From NCBI GenBank assembly GCA_031284665.1, contig JAITXR010000222.1:1-14609 (forward strand): 14,609 nucleotides of DNA, written 5' to 3'. Made by a program: the position numbers and the translations under genes. Below the pieces are notes generated by a model. The model worked only from the letters and a program-made list of their open reading frames with translations, was not told the DNA's origin and searched no databases. The stretch is from Paludibacter sp. (GTDB taxonomy: Bacteria; Bacteroidota; Bacteroidia; Bacteroidales; Paludibacteraceae). How positions within the stretch are numbered: position 1 is the first letter of the stretch; the number at the start of each line of letters is the position of its first letter. Of this stretch, positions 1-6,961 are shown in pieces.

Positions 1-48
1 GACAAAACAAAAATAATACTAACAAATCTAACAACCAAAATATGCAAA

Positions 49-111
49 AAAAAATAGCATCACTTTTGTCCACTTGAACAAAAGATATAAAAAATAGCAT
101 CACTTTTGTCC
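49..111. repeat. 23-bp direct repeat, two copies, 40-bp period
   Basis: Bases 49-71 and 89-111 are identical over 23 positions (core AATAGCATCACTTTTGTCC), separated by 17 bp of unrelated AT-rich DNA. The period is 40 bp, roughly four helical turns, so a protein bound at both copies would face about the same side of the DNA. Each copy contains CACTTTTG, one base from the Bacteroidota -7 element TAnnTTTG. The pair could therefore be tandem operators, degraded tandem promoters, or the trace of a small duplication. Two copies are not enough to choose. Confidence 0.75.
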
Positions 112-196
112 TTTAAACCTAAAATCTTATTAAAATCAAAGTTCAGACAATTCTGTTACGTTTAAACCATTTTAATCCTCAATAAACTCTTCCAAC

Positions 197-228
197 TTGT
201 TAATTCCAAAAAATTATTATTATCTTTG
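197..228 (+). promoter_or_regulatory. Bacteroidota-type promoter for the T9SS cargo gene
   Basis: TATCTTTG at 221-228 matches the -7 consensus TAnnTTTG exactly. A TTG at 197-199 lies 21 bp upstream, close to the expected position of the -33 element. Transcription would start near 235, leaving a leader of about 68 nt before the ATG at 303. The match rests on consensus and spacing alone. Confidence 0.6.
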
Positions 229-302
229 TCCGCAAAATTATTACGGTTTTCATTATTTGCGTGGTGAAAACTGATATTTATTAATTAAAACTCAAATTTA
301 TT

Positions 303-2315
303 ATGAAGAAAAATTTACTTATTTTAATTGCTTTTGCCCTAAGTTTTGCGGCAATAAGTCAGAATGTGAATTACAAACAAAGCGACAACAAAGCAAATGT
401 GTTTACAAAACATTTTGGGGAAAAGTCGGTAACTGCCGATAAAAAAACAATGCCCGCCTTTGTCAATCCCTTTTTTGCCGGCAAGGATGTAAATAACGCA
501 CAAAGCAGATTTAATGCACCTGCCGACTTGCCAATTTATTATTACGACCTCGATTATTCGACCACTCTCTCGCTCAACACTCCTGCGATAACCGACAATG
601 ACGGCTTTACCGACAATGTGGTTTTCCCGATAGAAGAAAACTATTCGCTTGTTGCTCCGGCTGCTGGTTATAACTTTCACGCCGAGGCAGGACATTTTTA
701 TCAGGTAAAGGTTGTTTGTTATTTGTCGGAAGCAACGGAAGTAGCACCGGGAATTATCGTAATGCACGAAAATTTGACTCACGATATTTTAATAGATGCA
801 ATCAGTGCCAATGGCAATGCAAGTTATTCAAACCATTTTTCCACAACATTTGCTTTTGCGGCACAAACTACCGAAAATGTAAAAATTGCATCTGTAGTAG
901 TTTCCATGAACGCAGTTTTTCAGGTATTTAGCCAAATTGAAATTACCGAAGTAAGTGCTACATACATCGACCAGCCGTCCACCACTTTCAGCACAGTAGA
1001 TATTACGTTGCCCTTCCGCGCTTTGCTCCATTTTTCGCCTGCCTACAATTCCTTCTACGACTACAGTTATATCAAGCAATTCCGCGTAACGCTTACCCAG
1101 CCAAGCACAATATCTAACCAATCTGCCGCTGACTTCGATGAAAGTGCGGGCGCAATAACAATATTTGCCGACGACCAGCGAGAAAATTATATCACAGAAA
1201 TATATCCGGGCGAAACGGTTACTTTGCCCGAAGGAATATATTATTTTGTAATTACCGACAATGGCTATTATTCATATACGGAAGAGTATCTCGATTTGTT
1301 TGTAGATATTGAAATTGAGGCAGCATCGGCTGTTGTTCCTTCCATCTCACTGCCCGCGTTGCTTGCCGCAGCCACTACAATTCCAAATTTGCCATTTGTC
1401 GTTACAAGTACTTTTGATGCAGCAAATACGCCACTTGTGGTTGCTAATGATAATTATAATTTCGGATACGGCGATAAAAAATATTATGCTACTGCTTATA
1501 AAATAAGTCTGACAGCAGGACAAACAATTAAAATTCACGAACATAGCGCCGGCGATGCAGTTTTGTATGTTTATTCTATGAGCGAAGCAAATATTATATT
1601 GCAGGCGGTAAATGACGATTATGATGAGGATGAAATTGATAATCCTCTGTGGAATTGGGGTGATTCTTACATTGAATTTACAGCCGCCACAACAGGCAAT
1701 TATTATATTGTGGCGAGCAATTATAACGAATACAAAAGAGGTGGCGCAGGTGCATTTTATTTGCAAGTATATACTGGCGCCGAGCCTGCTGTGCCGATTA
1801 TACAAATTGTCTCTACCACGCCAAGTGTGAACTCTATCAGCGTGGCTGACAATGTAACTTTGGCGGAAATAAAAGGCGCTTTACAGTCGCTGGTAAGTCT
1901 GACGGCTGTAACTGAAAATGCCGAAACGCTGACTATTGACAACAATCCGTTTGGTTGGGTTATAAATGCAGAACGGACAAGTGCTGCTTATACCAACATT
2001 TCGGCAAACGGTTTTGCTGCTGCCACAAACTATCAGGCTGCCACAGTAAATATTCTTGGAGCAAACGGCATCAGTAGTCAAAATGTAAAGACGTTGAAAC
2101 TTTATCCAAATCCGGCAAGTGAATATATTGCAATTGACGGACTTGCAGGTGGCGAAACCCTTACAATACTCGACCTGAACGGCAAAATACTTGTCCGCAG
2201 CACAGCCAACGGCAGTGAACAAAAACTGTCGGTCAAAGGATTAACAAATGGCGTTTATCTGTTTGCCATACAAAGCAGCGGACAAATTGAAGTGCTGAAA
2301 TTTGTAAAACAATAA
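303..2315 (+). CDS. Secreted beta-sandwich protein with T9SS C-terminal sorting domain
   Basis: A 670-residue exported protein of unknown specific function. Residues 1-20 (MKKNLLILIAFALSFAAISQ) form a typical Sec signal peptide. Residues 597-670 are a type-A T9SS sorting domain: LKLYPNPASEYIAIDG, then LDLNGKIL, GLTNGVYLF and a final LKFVKQ. The PorU machinery would be expected to cleave it during translocation, leaving the protein secreted or anchored to the surface. The middle is beta-rich. Residues ~395-490 resemble a bacterial pre-peptidase C-terminal (PPC)-like domain (TAGQTIKIHEHS..., then TTGNYYIVASNYNEY), and residues ~230-340 look like a diverged second copy (GIYYFVITDNGYY). No peptidase or hydrolase motif is visible, so an adhesive or binding role is more likely than catalysis, but this is inference. 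It is transcribed alone between its own promoter and the hairpin at 2324-2361. Confidence 0.85.
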   Translation: MKKNLLILIAFALSFAAISQNVNYKQSDNKANVFTKHFGEKSVTADKKTMPAFVNPFFAGKDVNNAQSRFNAPADLPIYYYDLDYSTTLSLNTPAITDNDGFTDNVVFPIEENYSLVAPAAGYNFHAEAGHFYQVKVVCYLSEATEVAPGIIVMHENLTHDILIDAISANGNASYSNHFSTTFAFAAQTTENVKIASVVVSMNAVFQVFSQIEITEVSATYIDQPSTTFSTVDITLPFRALLHFSPAYNSFYDYSYIKQFRVTLTQPSTISNQSAADFDESAGAITIFADDQRENYITEIYPGETVTLPEGIYYFVITDNGYYSYTEEYLDLFVDIEIEAASAVVPSISLPALLAAATTIPNLPFVVTSTFDAANTPLVVANDNYNFGYGDKKYYATAYKISLTAGQTIKIHEHSAGDAVLYVYSMSEANIILQAVNDDYDEDEIDNPLWNWGDSYIEFTAATTGNYYIVASNYNEYKRGGAGAFYLQVYTGAEPAVPIIQIVSTTPSVNSISVADNVTLAEIKGALQSLVSLTAVTENAETLTIDNNPFGWVINAERTSAAYTNISANGFAAATNYQAATVNILGANGISSQNVKTLKLYPNPASEYIAIDGLAGGETLTILDLNGKILVRSTANGSEQKLSVKGLTNGVYLFAIQSSGQIEVLKFVKQ

Positions 2316-2323
2316 CTTTCAAT

Positions 2324-2361
2324 TAACTCTAACAGGGTTTTTAAAAACCTTGTTAGAGTTA
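2324..2361. terminator. 38-bp palindrome, probable terminator hairpin
   Basis: Eight bases after the stop codon, two 19-base arms (2324-2342 and 2343-2361) are reverse complements of each other except for one G-T wobble. The outer part reads AACTCTAACA...TGTTAGAGTT and the centre TTTTTAAAAA. The 3' side lacks a run of T (ATTATAAAA follows), so it is not a textbook intrinsic terminator. The symmetry would allow action on both strands, or a role in mRNA 3'-end protection. Confidence 0.65.
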
Positions 2362-2615
2362 TTATAAAATTCATATAGATTATTCAACTTTCATAAGTCC
2401 TGAAAGGGCTCCCGATAGTTATCGAGATTTCGTAACCGCAGGTAAGCAAAGCGCAACCTACGGCAGACAAATAACACAAATCGCTGCCTGTAAGGCAGAA
2501 CTTAAGTTTGTTTATTTTTCCTTAGGTCGCACTGCGTTTGCCCTAAGGTTATGAAAATTTTACCCTACGGATATTACTAATGTACAAACTATCTTAAAAA
2601 CAAACAATTATTACA
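2362..2615. other. Hairpin-rich non-coding region between T9SS cargo and TraB/GumN genes
   Basis: No coding potential is seen. The region is noticeably more GC-rich and structured than the other gaps. It contains a short palindrome around CGATAGTTATCG (2413-2424), an inverted pair of related ~37-bp modules (2428-2463 and 2520-2556), and a hairpin CTGCC-TGTAA-GGCAG (2484-2498) between them. A possible -7 promoter element TAAGTTTG lies at 2503-2510 without a clear -33 TTG; if used it would place the second module in the 5' leader of the TraB/GumN gene. The last ~45 bases before 2616 are plain AT-rich leader. Confidence 0.65.
2428..2556. repeat. Inverted pair of diverged ~37-bp hairpin modules
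   Basis: Read on the minus strand, 2463-2428 begins CCGTAGGTTGCGC and ends GGTTACGAAA. Read on the plus strand, 2520-2556 begins CCTTAGGTCGCAC and ends GGTTATGAAA. By eye the two align over ~37 positions with one gap and roughly 70% identity. Each can fold by itself: CCTTAGG (2520-2526) pairs perfectly with CCTAAGG (2542-2548), and CCGCAGGT (2436-2443) pairs with ACCTACGG (2456-2463) apart from one mismatch. Substitutions in the left and right arms differ between modules while pairing is largely kept. This organisation resembles REP-like or small non-autonomous intergenic repeats. No transposase is nearby. Confidence 0.6.
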
Positions 2616-3476
2616 ATGAAAAAATTAATTACACTTATCGCAGTCGTAGCATTATCATTCAGTTTTGGGTTTGCTCAATCTGCTGTTTGGGAAATCAGTA
2701 AAAATGGGAACACACTTTATTTGGGCGGCAGTGTCCATCTTCTACGCGCCGAAGATTTTCCTTTACCAAAGGAATTTGACGTGGCTTTTGACAAATCGGA
2801 ATTATTGGTGCTGGAGGCGGACATAGAACAAATGTCGAACCCCGAAGTGGCACAAGGAATGATGGCACAAGCAATATTGCCCGATAATGCGACTTTACAA
2901 ACCGTACTTGATGCCGAAACCTACAAACTGCTGGAAGCAAAATGCGCAGAATTTTCTATTTCAATTGCCGATGTTGCGCAACTTAAACCTGCAATGATTG
3001 TTAACGTGCTGGAAATGTTGAAACTGCAACAAATAGGATTTACACCGCAAGGAGTTGATGTTTATTACCTTGCAAAAGCCAAAGAAAAAAACGAAAAACT
3101 TGATTTTTTGGAAACTGTCGATTTTCAAATCAACCTGCTGCTAAATATGGGAAAAGGTTACGAAAATGAATTTGTAAAATATTCTCTTGACGATTTTGAA
3201 AACATCGAAAAAGAAATAACCACACTTATTCCCGAATGGCGAAATGGAAAGGAAAATTCATCAGCATTGGACATCAACGAGATGAAAGATAAATTTCCAA
3301 CTGTTTATAAATCAATGTTTAGCGACAGAAACAATAATTGGATACCTCAAATTGAAACTTATTTGAATGATAAAACAGTAGAGTTTATCATTGTTGGATT
3401 TGCTCATTTGCTTGGCGAAGATGGTTTGTTGGCGCAGTTGAAAAACAAAGGCTATACGGTAAAACAAGTTCAGTAA
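2616..3476 (+). CDS. Exported TraB/GumN family protein
   Basis: A 286-residue protein whose residues 1-21 form a signal peptide (MKKLITLIAVVALSFSFGFAQ), so the mature protein acts outside the cytoplasm. It has the features of the TraB/GumN (Tiki-related) family. Near the start is a WEISKNGNTLYLGGSVH segment with the first G-x-x-H motif at residues 38-41. This is followed by LLVLEADI with a conserved acidic residue at E67. A second G-x-x-H (GFAH, 261-264) lies near the C-terminus in FIIVGFAHLLGEDGLLAQLKNKGYTV, the usual family ending. Relatives of this family include the eukaryotic Tiki proteins, described as metal-dependent proteases, and the paired histidine motifs would fit metal binding. 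The bacterial substrate is unknown. The gene stands alone, with 300 bp before it and 176 bp after it, and its length is normal for the family. Confidence 0.85.
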   Translation: MKKLITLIAVVALSFSFGFAQSAVWEISKNGNTLYLGGSVHLLRAEDFPLPKEFDVAFDKSELLVLEADIEQMSNPEVAQGMMAQAILPDNATLQTVLDAETYKLLEAKCAEFSISIADVAQLKPAMIVNVLEMLKLQQIGFTPQGVDVYYLAKAKEKNEKLDFLETVDFQINLLLNMGKGYENEFVKYSLDDFENIEKEITTLIPEWRNGKENSSALDINEMKDKFPTVYKSMFSDRNNNWIPQIETYLNDKTVEFIIVGFAHLLGEDGLLAQLKNKGYTVKQVQ

Positions 3477-3525
3477 ATTTTTATATAACTTATTGAAATT
3501 TTTTCAAAAAAAAGTAAAAAATATA

Positions 3526-3554
3526 TTGTCATATCAAATAAACCTTTAACTTTG
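3526..3554 (+). promoter_or_regulatory. Promoter for the SusC/SusD operon
   Basis: TAACTTTG at 3547-3554 matches the Bacteroidota -7 consensus TAnnTTTG. TTG at 3526-3528 lies 18 bp upstream as the -33 element. Transcription would start near 3561, giving a ~92-nt AT-rich leader before the SusC start at 3653. No operator-like repeat is evident around it. Confidence 0.65.
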
Positions 3555-3652
3555 CGACGATTTTCACTAAAACTCAAAAATAGTTAAATAAATATCGAAA
3601 AGAAAAAACTCAAAAACATTTACAAATTAATTAACCTTAAATCAAAAAATTT

Positions 3653-6600
3653 ATGTATGTAAAACCCACACAGCGTTTGATATTGCTATTTTTTGTTAGC
3701 ATTATCAGTATGTTTACGTTTGCTCAACAGCGCAGCATTACCGGCACAGTAACCGATGTCAATGGTGAGGCGATGATTGGAGTAACTGTAAAAGAAAAAG
3801 GCAGTTCGAACGGAACTATTACCGATTTTGATGGAAAGTATAAACTTTCGGTTGGTAATAATTCAGTTCTTGTTGTTTCGTACATTGGCTTTACTCAACA
3901 GGAAATTACTGTTGGTAATCAAAATGTAGTCAACATCACTCTCAAAGAAGATTTGAGAAGTTTGGACGAAGTAGTAGTAATAGGTTATGGCTCAGTTAAA
4001 AAGAAAGACCTTACCGGCTCAATCTCATCGTTAAAATCCGATGCGCTTGCCCAAGTTCCTGTAGCCAATGTAGTAGAGGCAATGTCAGGACGTATGGCTG
4101 GTGTACGAGTTACTACCACCGACGGTTCGCCTGATGCCGATATTATGATTCGCGTACGCGGAGGAGGCTCAATTACTCAGGATAATTCGCCGCTTTATAT
4201 AGTTGACGGATTTCCGGTAAACAGTTTTAGCGATGTTCCGGCAGGAGATATTGATGATATTACTGTTCTCAAAGATGCCTCATCTACTGCTATTTACGGT
4301 GCGCAAGGCGCTAATGGAGTAGTGCTTATTACAACCAAAAGTGCACAAAAAGGCAAAACGCAAGTTTCGTATAATGGCTTTTTACAGTCCAAACGACTTG
4401 CAAATCGCCTTAAAGTAATGAATCCTTACGAATATGTAAAATGGAATTACGAAAATGCAGCTATGAATAGCGAAGATGCAGTCAAGTCATTTGAAAAAAC
4501 TTTTGGTTATTACGATGATATAGATTTGTATCAATATCAGCAGCCAACCGACTGGCAGGAAGATATGTTCGGCAGTGGACAACTTTCGCAACAGCATAAT
4601 ATCAGCATTACCGGCGGTAACGACAAAACAAAATACCTTATCAGCGGTACTTATAACTTTGATGGCGGCTTGATGCCAAACACCGATTATTCGCGTTATA
4701 ATCTCAATTTCAAACTCGACCAAGAAATTGCAAAAAGGCTGAATTTTCAGTTCAATGCTCGCACAACCGACACATCAACAGATGGTGATGGCTCGTCGGG
4801 AGGAACAAATAAAATCCGAACATTTCAGGCGATTACAAGAGGACCGGTGCAAGGAATTTCGGGTTTAGTGGAAAAAGACCCAACAATGATGTCCGAAGAA
4901 GATTACGAACAATGGGTAAGAGATAATATGTCGCTCGCCGACCAAGCAGCTCAGTATTGGCGGCATCGCAATCAACGCTCGTTTACTTACAATGCTGCGT
5001 TGAACTGGGAAATTATCAAAGGTCTTGCGTATCGTGTCGAAGGCTCGTATGGCTATGGATTTAACGAAAATCAACGCTATTGGGGCGAAACTACAGTAGA
5101 TGCCTCGAATAACGGCGGTCTTCCGCTTGTTGAACAGCAAAAAAGCAATTCAAGTTCATATCGCCTCTCTAACACTCTTACCTATAAATTTGCAATTGGC
5201 AAGCAACATCAATTCAACGTAATGGCAGGGCAAGAACTCAATTCATCATCGAGCCAATCGCTTACTACCAGAGTGTTTCATTTCAGCAAAGACCTTACGC
5301 CCGAAAAAATATTTGCCAATCTCGGACTTGGCGAATCGCCAACCATTTCGAGTTCGTATGGAGAGCCTACAAGATTGTTGTCGTATTTTGGACGTTTCGG
5401 ATATAATTTTGGCGAAAGATATTTGGCAACAATTACGTTGCGTGCCGACGGCTCATCAAAATTTGCTCCCGGCAGGCAATGGGGATATTTCCCATCAGCA
5501 GCAGTTGCTTGGCGTATAGTCGAAGAGCCATTTATGCTTAACACAAAAGATTGGCTTTCAGACCTTAAACTCCGTGCAAGTTACGGCGAAGCAGGTAATA
5601 ACCGTATTTCGTCAGGTTTGTACAAATCAAGATATACTATTTCGTCGAGCAAAACATACGCATTAGGCGATAAACAAAACAATTATTATCAATCGGGCAG
5701 CCGCCTCCCTAATCCATTGATTAAATGGGAAAGTTTGGTAACAAAAAACGTTGGACTTGATTTTGGTATATTTAATCAGCGATTATTCGGAACTGTAGAA
5801 TATTATTGGAACACTTCGAGCGACTTGTTGCTTGACACAAAAATTACTGCTCCCGGATACACTTCGATGATGCTTAATATCGGTCAGACAACCAATCGAG
5901 GATTGGAAATTACGCTTAATGCTGCGATAATTCAGAAAAAGAACTTTTCGTTGGTAGCAGATTTCAATATTGGTTTCAATAAATCGAATGTTGATGCGCT
6001 CGATAATGATGCTAATTTCTTGACATACGCTACCGGTTGGGCATCTACCGACCTGAAAGGTTATGACGAATACGAAGTTCACGTTGGGCAGCCGGTAGGT
6101 ATTATGTATGGTTGGATAACCGATGGATACTACACAACCAGCGACTTTGCAAGTTACGATTCGGGTACAAAAAAATACATTATTGCCAAAGATGCTAACG
6201 GCAATCCTGTGGCTCCCGAAACAAACTCCACACTTGGAGGGCGTATCGGAATCCGTCCGGGTACAATCAAATTCAAAGATATTAGCGGAAAAAATGGAGT
6301 GCCTGATGGAATAATCGACGATTACGACCGTACAATTATTGGTAATGCAAATCCTGATTTTACCGGTGGTTTTGGAATAAGTGGAACGGTAAAAAACTTC
6401 GATTTTGCGCTGAATTTTAACTTTGTATATGGAAATGATATTTACAATGCCAGCAAACTCGCATCAGTTCAGCAATATCGCACAACTAATCCAAACTTAC
6501 TCGATATTATGAACAGCAGCCAACGTTATACTTATATCAACGAAGCAACGGGCGATGTAGTAACCGACCTCGCTACTCTTGCCGCAATGAACGAAGGCGC

Positions 6601-6934
6601 AAATGCTAAAAAATACTGGTCGCCGCTGTCGTTTGGCAATTCAAATGCCGTAATTCACTCTTGGGCAATAGAAGATGGCTCGTTCCTGCGCTTGCAAAAT
6701 ATAACTGTAGGCTATACTCTGCCAAAGAAAATCAGCAGTATGTTTTATTGCTCACGCTTGCGGGCATACTGCACTTTGAACAACGTTTGGCTTTGGACAA
6801 ACTATTCGGGTTACGACCCTGAGGTGAGTTCACAGGGACGTGGCTCAACTTCACCTCAAATGATACCCGGACTTGATTATTCGTCGTATCCAAAGAGTTT
6901 CTCGATGACCTTTGGTCTTAATGTTCAGTTTTAA
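3653..6934 (+). CDS. SusC/RagA family TonB-dependent outer-membrane transporter
   Basis: A 1093-residue outer-membrane channel that, with its SusD partner, imports oligosaccharides or other large ligands using TonB energy. Domains in order: signal peptide 1-24 (ends MFTFAQ); a carboxypeptidase-D regulatory-like beta-sandwich at ~27-98 (ITGTVTDVNGEAMIGVTVKEKG); a TonB-box-like stretch EVVVIGYGSVKKKDL at 106-120; a plug domain at ~120-230 with VRGGGSI, LYIVDGFPV (181-189), DITVLKDASSTAIYG and NGVVLITTK (221-229); and a C-terminal beta-barrel ending in NVQF with a terminal aromatic residue. Length is typical for SusC proteins. No N-terminal STN domain precedes the regulatory-like domain, so direct signalling to an ECF anti-sigma factor is not expected. 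The SusD gene follows after 27 bp. The true ligand cannot be read from the sequence. Confidence 0.96.
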   Translation: MYVKPTQRLILLFFVSIISMFTFAQQRSITGTVTDVNGEAMIGVTVKEKGSSNGTITDFDGKYKLSVGNNSVLVVSYIGFTQQEITVGNQNVVNITLKEDLRSLDEVVVIGYGSVKKKDLTGSISSLKSDALAQVPVANVVEAMSGRMAGVRVTTTDGSPDADIMIRVRGGGSITQDNSPLYIVDGFPVNSFSDVPAGDIDDITVLKDASSTAIYGAQGANGVVLITTKSAQKGKTQVSYNGFLQSKRLANRLKVMNPYEYVKWNYENAAMNSEDAVKSFEKTFGYYDDIDLYQYQQPTDWQEDMFGSGQLSQQHNISITGGNDKTKYLISGTYNFDGGLMPNTDYSRYNLNFKLDQEIAKRLNFQFNARTTDTSTDGDGSSGGTNKIRTFQAITRGPVQGISGLVEKDPTMMSEEDYEQWVRDNMSLADQAAQYWRHRNQRSFTYNAALNWEIIKGLAYRVEGSYGYGFNENQRYWGETTVDASNNGGLPLVEQQKSNSSSYRLSNTLTYKFAIGKQHQFNVMAGQELNSSSSQSLTTRVFHFSKDLTPEKIFANLGLGESPTISSSYGEPTRLLSYFGRFGYNFGERYLATITLRADGSSKFAPGRQWGYFPSAAVAWRIVEEPFMLNTKDWLSDLKLRASYGEAGNNRISSGLYKSRYTISSSKTYALGDKQNNYYQSGSRLPNPLIKWESLVTKNVGLDFGIFNQRLFGTVEYYWNTSSDLLLDTKITAPGYTSMMLNIGQTTNRGLEITLNAAIIQKKNFSLVADFNIGFNKSNVDALDNDANFLTYATGWASTDLKGYDEYEVHVGQPVGIMYGWITDGYYTTSDFASYDSGTKKYIIAKDANGNPVAPETNSTLGGRIGIRPGTIKFKDISGKNGVPDGIIDDYDRTIIGNANPDFTGGFGISGTVKNFDFALNFNFVYGNDIYNASKLASVQQYRTTNPNLLDIMNSSQRYTYINEATGDVVTDLATLAAMNEGANAKKYWSPLSFGNSNAVIHSWAIEDGSFLRLQNITVGYTLPKKISSMFYCSRLRAYCTLNNVWLWTNYSGYDPEVSSQGRGSTSPQMIPGLDYSSYPKSFSMTFGLNVQF

Positions 6935-6961
6935 TCTTAAATCAGTAAAATAAAATAAGTT

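Larger units (their letters stand above)
1..302. other. Non-coding leader upstream of the T9SS cargo gene
   Basis: No credible gene lies in these 302 bases: the stretch is very AT-rich and stop-dense. It holds a 23-bp direct repeat (49-71 and 89-111) and a Bacteroidota-type promoter (197-228). A small inverted repeat (CTTTTGT at 63-69, ACAAAAG at 78-84) spans the end of the first repeat copy. Whatever gene lies to the left of base 1 is outside the window, so the first ~110 bases could belong to that gene's tail or promoter region instead. Confidence 0.7.

Noticed and set aside
49..111. Possible CRISPR array
   Set aside because: Only two repeats with a 17-bp AT-rich spacer, and no cas gene or further units. 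It is better described as a simple direct repeat.
2484..2556. tRNA or known structured RNA in the hairpin-rich gap
   Set aside because: The stems do not form a cloverleaf and there is no TTCGA-type T-loop or anticodon arm. I recognise no riboswitch consensus, so it is treated as repeat modules.
3493..3507. Terminator after the TraB/GumN gene
   Set aside because: TTGAAA/TTTCAA can pair over six AT-rich pairs with a 3-nt loop, but it is followed by A rather than T on the plus strand. It is too weak to call.
6935..6961. Internal promoter between the SusC and SusD genes
   Set aside because: The 27-bp gap is AT-rich without TAnnTTTG. Co-transcription is the simpler reading.
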